Positions 11,594-22,486 of a stretch of 64,000 bases of DNA are shown here, one piece after another. Position 1 is the stretch's first letter, and every line of letters starts with the position of its first letter. This DNA is from Heterocephalus glaber (Eukaryota > Chordata > Mammalia > Rodentia > Bathyergidae): positions 9,640,024 to 9,704,023 of the forward strand of contig NW_004624742.1 of assembly GCF_000247695.1 (NCBI RefSeq), given 5' to 3'. Under the pieces are notes generated by a model. The model ran no database searches and was not told the origin of the DNA. It saw nothing but the letters and a program-made list of their open reading frames with translations. Made by a program: the position numbers and the translations under genes.

Positions 11594-13935
11594 CCAAGAA
11601 TTTTAGACTTAAACATAGTTTTGTCCATCATTATGAAGACATATTAGATGAAATAGGAGGCTAGAATATGTCTAGGTGTTTAGCATTATTTGTAAGAATT
11701 TATTTTAAATGTGTAGACATATGGTTTCCATTTGTTCGCCATAATATTAAGTATGAAACTCTCTGTAGAGCCCCTTAAACATGTCTCTGTGTTACCTGAG
11801 AATATGAGGAGGCTAAGAACACAGAGTTTGGGCTTCCAAGTCTCATTTTCAATGAAGATGGAGATTTTAGGTATTTTTTGTGTCAGATTTTTGTGGGGAT
11901 AACAGCCTTGCTGGTTTAAAAATAAATGTTTAAAACCACAGGTAATTATGATATTATAAGTTGAAAAAGATTTAGAAGTCTTCTATTATCATTTCCTGAT
12001 TCTTAGTAAAGAGGAAACCAAGAGTCCTGGAAGATGGAGCTCTAGAGTCCTTGTCTAGTGGTTGTGGTTGTGATCAGTCCTTGTCATCTTGGTTATGGTT
12101 AGGGTTTATCTTTGCCATGCTTCTCAAAGAAGCATTCTGAAGTGGGAGTGTGGAACACATGTTCATTGAGACATCCGGCACCTTTTTCCAAGCACCTCCT
12201 TGTGCCTACAGCAATAGCTCCATTATCTTGAATTCTCTCCTTTTACGCTAATCCATATGGACACTTGGGCACAAGAAAGTACAATCATTTAATGGGAATA
12301 TCAATTATGGTGGTGTTTATAAGGGCAATGGCATTTTTATTCTTTTTTAAAATTACAAAATTTTAAATGGTGAGCAATCTAGGGAGGTATTTTGTGTGTA
12401 TACAGGAGTTAGTATGGGTAGGGTTTTAAGATTTTTCATATTACCCAATATATGCATACATCCAGTTCCTTCTGAAGTTATTAATAATGTGGGTTACCTA
12501 GAAAGAAGTCAGAGTTTCTCACTTTTTTCCTACCCCTTCAATTTTGCAGATAGATTCTAACAGCAATAACCCCACTTACCAATTTGCTTAGATTTGCATC
12601 CCTCTACAAATGAAACCATGGGATCTCACTGGAAGATTTAAGGGAGGCTAGAAAAGATCCAGTAGAAAGTGGTAGTGGAATCTTCAGCCTACTGTTTGGG
12701 AGATCAGCTGTATGGAGTCTGACCTTCCTGGAAAGAGCACAGTTTGACAATCATTGCTATTCTTACTCTTCTACCAGGCCATCACTCCTTTTGGGCTTGA
12801 TGCCAACCCCTGTTTCCCAATCTTTCTTCCCTTCTGCCTTTTCTCATATTCAGCTTTCTTCACTGTCCCACTACAGCTCTCCACACATGGTAGAATCTCC
12901 CTTTCTGTAGGGCTCTAGGGTGCTATTTCTTACTATGCCCTCACCATCGTGCTTTTCTCATTCTACATTCAATGGTGCAGTTTTATTCCTGCAGTGTAGT
13001 GAATGAGCTAGCATGGGAGTGATTCTAGCATTGTCTAGAGCTTCCCTTTCTATATAACTATGGTTCCAAGTTCCCTAGCCTGAGGTGTTTGGAAATAGAG
13101 CCCTCAGTGGGTGACTTTTTATAATCTGGGCAGAAGGCAGCTCCATCTTTGGCTCTAGGAAACCTTCAGCATGGGTCCTAGAACAGTGGAAGTACAATGC
13201 ACAGAAGAGGCTGCTGCAAACACTACATGTAGAAAAAAACCAGATACCAGTTAACCACATTCAGGACATTGTTTTCTAATATGCATGTCAATATAAGTAG
13301 ACAAATAGGGTGTAATCAGATATATTAGAAAAATCTGTTGATAAAGATAATATGTATGGATTGTAGAAACAAACAACATGGGAAGAAAACTAGTCAGGCA
13401 TAATTTTGGTATGTAAGAGAAATAACCATTAGATCAACTACAATGTACTATTTGATTTTTATACCTTACTTCACTGCTAAAATAATTATGTGTTTTCTTA
13501 TGCATAGTTTATATCAAAAAATTTATACGTTTAATTTGATTATATACTATGCTTTCTTGGTTGATGCTCTATTTTCAGAATACATTGGAAAAATTCTTTA
13601 ATGTAGTATAATTAATTGCCCTTGACTTTCAAAAAACCATTAAAAAACCCTGAATACATATCCAAAGTTTAGTGGTAATACAGTATATCCTCAAAAAAAC
13701 TATATATGCAATTTATATACACATTTAGAAAGCTCAATGATATTTTCTACATATATCAAATATATATAATATGAATAGTATATTAAAATAATGGATTCTT
13801 CACGAAATAGTGAACAAGTTTGCTCTCTGAATTTGAAGTCGTTTTCAAGAATAGCTAGAGAACCATAAAGACTGGTAAATGATTATATTTTCCCACCATA
13901 TTCAAAGTAAAAAACAATACTCTTCTTCTTAATCA
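11594..13935. other. Unique AT-rich DNA, no gene seen
   Basis: No exon or named repeat could be recognised. The 13440-13800 part is strongly AT-rich with many TATA-like runs. The 12600-13260 part is more balanced and repeat-free. Confidence 0.45.
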
Positions 13936-13939
13936 ACTG

Positions 13940-14125
13940 GTTTACTAGAGAGAGTGTAAGAACCACGATTAACTGCATAGACTCTCGTGTCCTAATGTCT
14001 GGATTCAAATATCAGAACTATTAGCCTTTCTGTGACTCAGTCCACACAACTGTAAAATGAAAATAATAACAGAACCTACACCATCAGTTTGTTTGTTGTA
14101 AAGACTAAACTTTTTACATATTTTG
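13940..14125 (+). repeat. MIR fragment
   Basis: Sense MIR order is readable: GATTAACTGCATAGACTCTC, CTGGATTCAAATATCAGAAC, GCCTTTCTGTGACTCAGT, ACTGTAAAATGAAAATAATA and AACAGAACCTAC. The box B-like GATTCAAAT lies near 14003. Confidence 0.7.
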
Positions 14126-14402
14126 TTTACTAACCCAATATTTTCAAATTTCTCCAAATAAGATGGTAAGTTTAGGAACTTAGTAGTAAGAAAGCTGTTT
14201 GATAGTTCTGTCAAGGGAATGTCACAGCATATTTATGCTGAATTATAAACTGAGATCAGTAGAAACCCACAAAAAGATTATGTAACTTTAACTGAAGGAT
14301 CCAAAATTCAAGACTCCATAGCTGTCTATTTACCCCAGTGAGCTCTAAGATAAAGTACAAAGTTATTATAAATGTTGTTTTTTAAGGACTCAGCTGCTAT
14401 TA

Positions 14403-14564
14403 TGTCTTACTTCATTTTGTGCTTCCCTAAACTGGAGAATTTATAATGAACATAAATTTATTTAGTTCATGGTTCTGGAGTCTGGGATGTCCAAGATCAA
14501 GGGGTCACATCTGGCAAGAGCCTTCTTACTGTGTCATTCTATTGTGGAAGACAGAAGGATGAAA

Positions 14565-14603
<39 letters not shown>

Positions 14604-14796
14604 TCAAACTCACTCTTCTATTAGGAATCTACTCCCCTATTAACTAACCTGCTCCTGTGGTAACAGCACGAATGCATCAACAGGGAAGGGTCCTCATGAC
14701 CCAGTCATCTCCTGAAAGTCTCATCTCTCAACATGGTTGCACTGGGAACTAAATTTTCAATGCATGAACTCTGAAAGACACATTCAAACCATAGCA
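14403..14796 (-). mobile_element. Solitary LTR, MaLR (MLT1/MST)-type, antisense
   Basis: The block starts TGTCTTACTTCATTTTGTGC and ends ATTCAAACCATAGCA. Inside it reads AATTTATTTAGTTCATGGTT then TCTGGAGTCTGGGATGTCCA, the known antisense layout of MaLR LTRs (ERVL class). The outer bases are TG and CA. Flanking 5-mers are tatta (14398-14402) and gatta (14797-14801), a 4/5 target duplication. No internal retroviral genes remain. A (GA)n tract lies inside it. Confidence 0.75.
14567..14600. repeat. (GA)n microsatellite inside LTR
   Basis: A pure AG run of 34 bp expanded from the GA-rich segment that MaLR LTRs carry at this point. Likely polymorphic in length. Confidence 0.92.
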
Positions 14797-15200
14797 GATT
14801 ATTAACAATTATATTCATTTGTATTAAAGCATTGTATTTCTTTAAATTACATGAGATACATCATATTTATAAATTTAATGAGTGATAAAATACCAAAAGG
14901 TTGTTAGTTAAAAGTGGTGCATATGATTGTTTGTATACACATAAGTTACACACATGCACATGCACGGTTGGAAGCAGGCACTGAAATCAGTCTATTTAGG
15001 AAACCTTTCCATTTATACAGGAGACAACAGCCTAAGCACCATCATTCACCTGGAGACAGGTATCCAAGTTGTAGATGTGGTATCTGAAAGGAAATAAACA
15101 GCCTTACACATGCAAGCCTTGCAAACAAAACCTCAAAGTGATGGCTGTTGTCACTTGTTCAGGAACTTGAACAAAACTCTTTCACTGAACTGAATTAAAT
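14797..15200. other. AT-rich DNA without a recognised feature
   Basis: A short ACACACATGCACATGCAC run lies near 14948-14966. Otherwise no exon or named repeat could be recognised. Confidence 0.45.
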
Positions 15201-15204
15201 GGGA

Positions 15205-15345
15205 AAGAACACCAAGGTTTTAGATTCAAAGCCCACCTCTGCTTCTGAGCAACTCTGTAGCCTGGGACCACCTTCCTGTGCCTCAGTGCCCTCACAGGAA
15301 CATTTGACCTGATAATTTACAAGTTATCTTCTCACCTTCAGAATA
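15205..15345 (+). repeat. MIR fragment
   Basis: Sense MIR-like order: TTTTAGATTCAAAGCCCACC, CTGCTTCTGAGCAACTCTGT, CCTGGGACCACCTTCC and TGTGCCTCAGTGCCCTCACA. The start and end are uncertain. Confidence 0.5.
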
Positions 15346-15884
15346 TGTGACTTTAAATTCTGTACATGTGAAGAGTTTGAAGGAGGATGAAGATAAATCA
15401 ACTTTGACAGGAAATCAAATTTGTATGGCTCTAAAAGTATCAAAATAAAAATATAAAGTCCAGATAAAATTTTTTAAAAATTTGTAATTATGTAACATCT
15501 TTTCAGAGTGCTAGTTACTCCTGCCCAGTAATTTCTTGTTTTATATATACATTTTCGGCAATACGTGGAAAATATATGGAGTTTGCTAATCATAGGAAAT
15601 TGTCATCTTTCATATAATGTTGACTGCTTCTCCTTAAAAAAAGCTTTGGTGTAAAAAGAATATTAACCCTTTTCTTCTCATTGTTGCCATACTACAAATC
15701 TAAATATATCTCAAACAGAGAAGCAAAATTTTAAAACTTTGGTTATCTTTAAATCTAATTTTTGCTTAACACTGCTGGGATTGTTATGTTTTTAGAATTC
15801 AGACAAGACACTGGAATTTCACGTTCAAAAATGTTTTATGGCCTCTTGATTAAAAAAAGAAATTGAAAAAATAATGTATCTTAG

Positions 15885-16050
15885 AAACTATGAAAAGGAC
15901 TTTATAGACATTGCTTTATTTAGCCGTCACAATAACCCACTGCAGAGGTACTATAAAGCACAATTTACAGATGAGGAAAATTAGCTGTAGAAATTTTACT
16001 CACTTACTTTATAAGAGTAAGACTTGAAATACAAAACCTTTTACAGTTTG
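15885..16050 (-). repeat. MIR fragment (antisense)
   Basis: GCCGTCACAATAACCCACTG, then GAGGTACTATAAAGCACAAT, then TTACAGATGAGGAAAATTAG and AGTAAGACTTGAAATACAAA follow antisense MIR order. Confidence 0.65.
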
Positions 16051-16269
16051 TCTCTAAATTTTATCCAGTGTCTTTAAATTGATCCCATTGATGAAGATGT
16101 GTATGTTTATTTCCAAATACGTTGCAATAATTTAAATATTTGTCATGGTACAAGAATACTGATGGATTTAGTTCTTCTGTATAATATATGTATTATTTCT
16201 AGCTATTGAGCTTTTGAATCTAATAAGGGAATAGCATTCTCTAATCAATGATCATATCTGAAAGTATTT

Positions 16270-16355
16270 CAATCAACAAATGCCTAAATACATTTACTAT
16301 GTGCCAAGCACTAAACCCTTTATAGTCATCAACTGAACTAATTTTCATCCTAATA

Positions 16356-16386
<31 letters not shown>

Positions 16387-16510
16387 GCTACTATTTCGAA
16401 TTTTACAGATAAGAATATCAAAGCACAGAAAAGTCAAGATTAGTGGCCTATATTATATAGCTAGTCAATGGCTGAAACGAAACTCAAGTAATCTGGGTCC
16501 AGAGTCCGGG
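16270..16510 (-). repeat. Near-complete MIR (antisense) with (AAAT)n inside
   Basis: Antisense MIR order is clear: TTTACTATGTGCCAAGCACT, AACTAATTTTCATCCTAATA, TTTTACAGATAAGAATATCA, AAGCACAGAAAAGTCAAGAT, TATAGCTAGTCAATGGCTGA, and TCTGGGTCCAGAGTCC. The central region is split by an (AAAT)n run at about 16354-16385. Confidence 0.75.
16354..16385. repeat. (AAAT)n microsatellite
   Basis: About eight TAAA units replace the point where MIR normally has its run of A/T triplets, so the array arose within the older MIR. Confidence 0.9.
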
Positions 16511-17261
16511 ATTTTAACTAATACATTCCACTTGATTTCTTGATTTTGCTTTGTGTGTTCATTTATTTTTCAGTACTATCTTCCCAGGTCATAGTTTTAA
16601 TAGCATGACCTTAAATTAATTTCTCTGGTATCTTCCAGACTGAATAGTGAGATCACAAAGGAATAACCATAAAAGATACCCAGTGCTTGAAAATCTGCTG
16701 TATCCTAGGCACTGTACAAAAATGCCATAGGCTATCCAAATAAATATAGCTTTATCACTCTTTGTTGCATTTGATTATCTTTATTGCATGGACAGTTTTG
16801 TAGTAATCTTCTTAGATAATTTTGCAATAAGAAGAATGCTAAGTATGAAAGCAAAGCAATTGAGCTCAATTTTGGAATGTATCTGTGCTGGTTATTATGG
16901 CTTAACTTTGACCAGTTATCTGAAAAGTTAGCTTTCCAATCATGGCACCCTTTGCCAAAGACTTACACTTGAAGTTGGAGTCCTTCTTGGCTTCCGTCTG
17001 TAGATGATCTCCTTATTTCAGAAAGCCCAGCTAACTTGAAGGCCATCAGCTCACTACTTGGTGGGGGGTCCTGAAAGGTGGGAGAATTTGGCAATGTACC
17101 AACTATATCAATTACACACCCTCACTTTCCCTACCCCCTACCTTTCTTACTCCCCACAGGGTGCCTAAGAAAACAATCATGTTATATTAGCTTAGTTTTA
17201 TGGAAAAACTCAACTAGCATATTTAACACACTGGTTATGGCTTCATTAAAAACTGCCTTAA

Positions 17262-17543
17262 AAAGTTGGCCCTGATACTAAGCAATATGAAGAGGAAGAA
17301 GCAAATTGTATTGAAAACCAGGAATTTCCAGCTGTTAGAATGAAACACCCCAAGGGCTGCAGAGTTGTAATGTCTCAAGAACGGCAAGAAAGTGCTGACA
17401 ACATTGCATTTCTGATGGCACCCACCATTCGGAGATATGCAGGTGATCCTGATGAGCTAAAGCTTCCTTCTCAGTTGGGGGACAGATGCTGGGAAGGAAG
17501 TAATAATGGGTGCATAAAGAGACCCCCGCAAGAGTGCAAGTGA
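17262..17543 (+). other. Unexplained open segment, possible exon or pseudogene
   Basis: An open stretch of 93 codons runs from just after a TAA (17259-17261) to a TGA (17541-17543). The translation has an acidic EEEE run, the phrase GDPDELKLPSQ, and the Cys/Trp cluster GDRCWEGSNNG, ending RPPQECK. I do not recognise the family. The CW-x-G motif is faintly like the CWNG of glypicans, but the rest does not match what I know of them. It is less AT-rich than its surroundings. No convincing splice acceptor or A-tail was found. Chance remains the most likely explanation. Confidence 0.15.
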
Positions 17544-20500
17544 AAGGGATGGAGCTCTCCTGAAGACATGAATATCAACGAGGGCTGCTGGTAGAGGAAA
17601 CAGTCAATCAGCTTAGCTGGTGACGGCAAATTCCTGCTGTGATAAAAAAATACGAGACAAAATATGAGGCAAATCTGATAAAAAGCATATTTTTAAACTG
17701 CTGTGCTTGAGACAGCATGGTTTAGTGCTGGGGCTTTCTCCACCATTCAGTTTCAGAGTAAGCTGGCTCTGAATACCTCTTCCTGCTTGGGGAGGCTGCT
17801 CCTCCAAGACAGGGCTGACATTTTTGGCATGGTAGTGTGGAGAAGTTTGCATTGGCACCCTTTAGTTTGAAACTGGACTCTGGATAAACAAAGTTCTGCA
17901 GTTTCCAGTGCTGCCAGACCCTTAAACTCCATAAATATCAGTATTCATCCCCCTCTTCCCTCCCTGGTGAAAATGAAAAGAAAATGAACCTGCATTGGAG
18001 ATTGTTTCCCTTGAGTAAACACCAAACATACTCTAAGAACCGAAGTTGCTCTCCTCTCTGATATTAAGTCCAATAATTACACTATGAAACCTAAGCTTAT
18101 AAATTCAAGTTTGGAAAGGTAAAATTGTGGAGAGGGAGAAATCTAGTAAAATGTGTCCACTCTGTGCATATATAGACCGTTCGCCTTTGAATGCACCTCA
18201 GTATAATATAAACCTCACTCTGCTACAGTGAAAATCATTACACCCCACTGTTTCTACCATATACCTTTCCTAAGCAGAAGGCTTCACTGGAAGTACAAGC
18301 ATGCCATCTATAAGGAAATCGATGTCTTTCAATGTATTAGAGTTTAGTTTGTATGTCTGAGAATGTGTTTTTTCCTTTGCTTCTGGATTGATGGAATCTT
18401 TGCAAATAGATGCCAGGCCTGTGATACAGGTACCTAGCTTACAAGGAGGCTAAATGTCTGAGCAGAAGCTGTGCTATTTTGAACTAGGCCCAAATTTTGG
18501 TTGTCTGTTTGTTCAGGTGGCTGCAGTCCTCCTAAATGAAATAGCAGCACTCCGGTTACAGTGACTGTCTGCCTCTGGTCATTCTGAGTGAAATGTAGGC
18601 AAGAAGACTCGGGAACTTACCATTAGGTAGACATATTGGGAGATTTTATTTTTTGGCCCTCACTTCTTTATCTTTATTTTATCTCATCCAAAAAGTAACA
18701 TTGCTTTGATAATAATGAGAGAAGAACCCTGAGTTGCATTTCAGAATTCATTTATTTTATTTAATGCTTTAGTACCAAGAAAAATTTAGAACCGTTTGGA
18801 CTATTAAAATGTACACTTTTAAGATAAATTTTTTCTTATGCTTTTAATAAAATGGTCTTTATCCTATTTGATGGATCATCTCATGTACCAGAAAGGATAA
18901 AGATAATACAGCAGCCAAATAAATGAACTCTCAGCCTGGTTGTCCAAATTTATCCCGTAGAACTGGATTTCTCAAGTTGTATTAAAAGGAACTTGTCTAC
19001 TCCTCAGGATATGTCTTTGTACTTTTGTCCTTTCCCCTCAATGTATTCTGTTAACAATATCTTTCTTTCTCTTTCCAGAAAGATGTGATTAGGTTCTTAT
19101 CTTGCTTTTTTAATGTCCTTTTGCTTCCTTAATTTAGGTCAAGGCTGCATTTGTGCCAACCAGGGCCTTGTCCCAGACCATCTCTCCACATCTATGGGTG
19201 CAGGTGCTACACTGCAAGGTCAGTGCTTCCAAGCTCTCTGTGGGGCCTTCTCCTCGACTGACCCAAATTGAAACAATTTAAACATTGCTTGTGGCTTTTT
19301 CTTCCTCTTCCAAGTTCTATTTCTATGTGTTCTCAAGCCTTCTTTCCTTCAGGCAAAGATAGATGAGAGTCACCACTTTTTACTGTCATGGTGCCACGGG
19401 GTGTTTTATTCTGCAGATGATAGTCTTTCACACACCTGTGAACACACAGATAAGCAGGGTGGTGTATAAAAACTTTTCTATTAAAGGCTAAGATATGCCA
19501 GAGACACAGCCAGGAGGGGCTGTGAGATCCCATCCCATGATGACTTCCTTCACTCTTTCCTCCAACCACTTGTGCAGCCAAGTGGCATTTTAATATTTAA
19601 TTTTTACAACTCTTTATTAAATTCTAGACTAAAATGACGTACTATGGAACCCACCTTAAGAACAAGTGTAAAGCAAGATAATAAGTCCATGTTTATATAA
19701 ACAAGTATCTGAGTTGAATAGCAAAGCAAAAATAGTGCCTCAACTTTCAGACAGGCACATTTGATAAATTGACAGATGTTCAAACAAGAGCTCTAGCCAT
19801 GTGAAAAATAAGCAGGAGTAATGATAGGTGAGAGTTTTAGGAAATATGTTGGCCAATTGCCATATACATTCAGACGGTGGAAAGGAGGGTGGGTTACAAG
19901 GGAAGAGGCGAAGAAATGATTTAAAAGCCCACAGATTAATTAGGTAAGACATTTCATAGTCTCATCACTTGATAAATTCCTATTGAAAAGTCAAGTGATT
20001 ATTTGATAGGATTAACACATACTTAGGGTCTCATACGTAATTTTCAGAGTGGAAAGAGTCTGGGGCTCCAGGGTATCTGAGAGCCCTTGGAGCCATCCAT
20101 GGGTAGACCTGGTATTACTTTATGGCACCGGAGGTGTGTGTGTGTGGGGTGGTCAGCTTCAGAACAGTGCAAGCCATACTATGTCACCACTTCTAGGTCT
20201 CTTTCCCCAGCCTCTACACTATCATTCTATGGTGCTTTCTTACATATAAACAGAGCATTTAGCTTATCATATTATTTTGCTTCTATCTCTACCACTACTC
20301 TGTGGGCTCAAAACTGGTAGAAAATTCTATTTCTTCAAAAAGATGGCATGTGAAAACCACCAAGCTTAGGGTCAGTGCCCCAAAAGTATTTGTAAATGAA
20401 AAAAGTAAAGTAGGGATGATGGCTTGTTAGTTAGAATACAAAGTCAGAATAGAGAAATGTGAAGGATCTAGTCTGGCATAGGTTAAAAAAAATGGTAACA

Positions 20501-20580
20501 GTGTTCTCAGAAAATTGAAGGACCATCAAAGCCAACAAAAGGGGCAAGGGGTAATTGAGGATGAATATGAAAATGGATCT
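17544..20580. other. Mostly repeat-poor unique DNA, no gene seen
   Basis: No SINE, LINE or LTR could be recognised across about 3 kb. Short open frames occur on both strands and look like chance. A short GT-rich run (GTGTGTGTGTGGGGTGG) lies near 20133-20150. Confidence 0.45.
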
Positions 20581-21458
20581 AACCAAAAAATATTATAAAT
20601 AAAGAGATTTTTTAAAATTACAAAACAACCAAAAGGAAATTCCACAGTTGAAAGTAGAATTACTGAAATAAAAATGCATTAGAGAGGTCCAACAACAGAT
20701 CTGAATTGGCAGAAGAAAGAATTCATAAACTTAAAGATAAATCAGTGAAGATTGTCCTGACTAACTAGAAAAAATACTCAAATTTAGTTATTTGAAAACA
20801 AACCTGCAATTAAACTGACCAAGAAAAATAAGAGGAATCAAAAATCAAGAATGAAAAAGCAGTCATAACTCATGACCTTTCCAAAAATAAAAAAAGAGTA
20901 TAAGGAAATACAAAGAACAATTGTATACTAAAATTTAGATATCCTACAATGATACTGAATATTAAAACTGACTAAAACAGAATATCTGAATAGATTTCTT
21001 ACTACTAAGTGAAGAGTTTGAATTAGTGATTTAAAAAACTTTCCAAAAGAACCACAACAAAGTTTGATGGTAAATTGTACCAAATGTTTAAAAAGTACTA
21101 ACACCAATCCTATACATACTTTTCCAAAACAGAAGTGGAGAAAATCTTCCCAAATCATATTAGTGGGACAGTATTGCCTTGATACCAAAACCACATAGTC
21201 ATTAGAAGAAAACTTCAGATCACTATACTTTATGAATATTTTTAGAAAAATCTTTAACAAAATAATAACAGTCAAAATCTAACCAATTTTTAAAGGATTA
21301 TATAGCACGATCAAGTGATTTTATCCTAGGAATGTAAGACTTTTTCAAGATATAAAAATTAATCTGTGTAATATAACTTATTAGTATAATAAGCTTTTGA
21401 CACAATCCAATATCCTTTCATAATAAAATACTCAACAAATTAGGAAGATAATTCCATC

Positions 21459-21560
21459 AATTTATAATATATGTATTATGTATCATATGTTATATATTAT
21501 ACATGGAATTATATGTATATATGTGTATGTATATATAATATTCATGCATATACCCAATAT
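21459..21560. repeat. AT-rich low-complexity block within L1
   Basis: Repeated TATATGTATATATGTGTATG-like runs interrupt the L1 RT region just upstream of the L1 text TTATTGGTTAAAGACTGAAA. Probably a local slippage expansion. Confidence 0.6.
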
Positions 21561-22486
21561 CCCATATTTATTGGTTAAAGACTGAAAACTTTCCTTCCTA
21601 AAATCAAGAACAAGATGAAGATGTCCATTCTCTTTACTTATGTTCTATATCACACTAGAGTTTCTAGCCAGAGAGATTAGGCAAAATAAAATAAAGCAAA
21701 ATAAAAAGGCAACCAATTTCAAAAGGAGACTATAAAACAATTTCTATTCACATATGAAATAATGTTATATATAGAAAATTCCAAGGAATCATAAAACCAC
21801 TAGTAGAACTAGTATACAAACTCAATAAAGTTCTATGATACAAAAATACATGTGCAAAAAATCAATTTTTATTTCTAAATACCAGCAATGCTCAATCCAA
21901 AATTGAAATTAAGCAAATAACTTATTTGGGATAGTATCTAAAAGAATAGTATACTCATAAATAAATTTAACAAAACAAATTTAAGACTTGTACATTGAAA
22001 AATAGAAAATAATATCAAAAGAAATTAGAGAAGACTTGAAGAAATGGACAGATATCCTATGTACATTGACTAGAAGACTTAATACTGTTAAAATGGTAAT
22101 AATTCCCAAATTGATCAACAGATTCAACACCATTTATCCCTGTTGTTTTACCTGACAAGCTGATCCAAAAATTTATACAGAAATGCAAGAAACCCAGAGT
22201 ACTCAAAAGAAGTTCAAAAGGGAAAAATACAGTGAACTCTTGAGTTCCTACTGACCTCACATATGAAGAACCTGGGTTACAGCCAGAATTTTAGTTTTAA
22301 CTTATGACTAAAGTCTTGAGTTACAACCCAAATGCCAGTCACTTGTGCAGTTGTAAACAAAGACTTGAAATACTAGAAAAAGCACATGTAAGTATATATA
22401 AGTATTAGCCTGAGCCCAGATGAGCATGTTTGTGGACATGACTTCAGTCAGCACTTTATATAATCACTATGATTATTGCTATCAAT

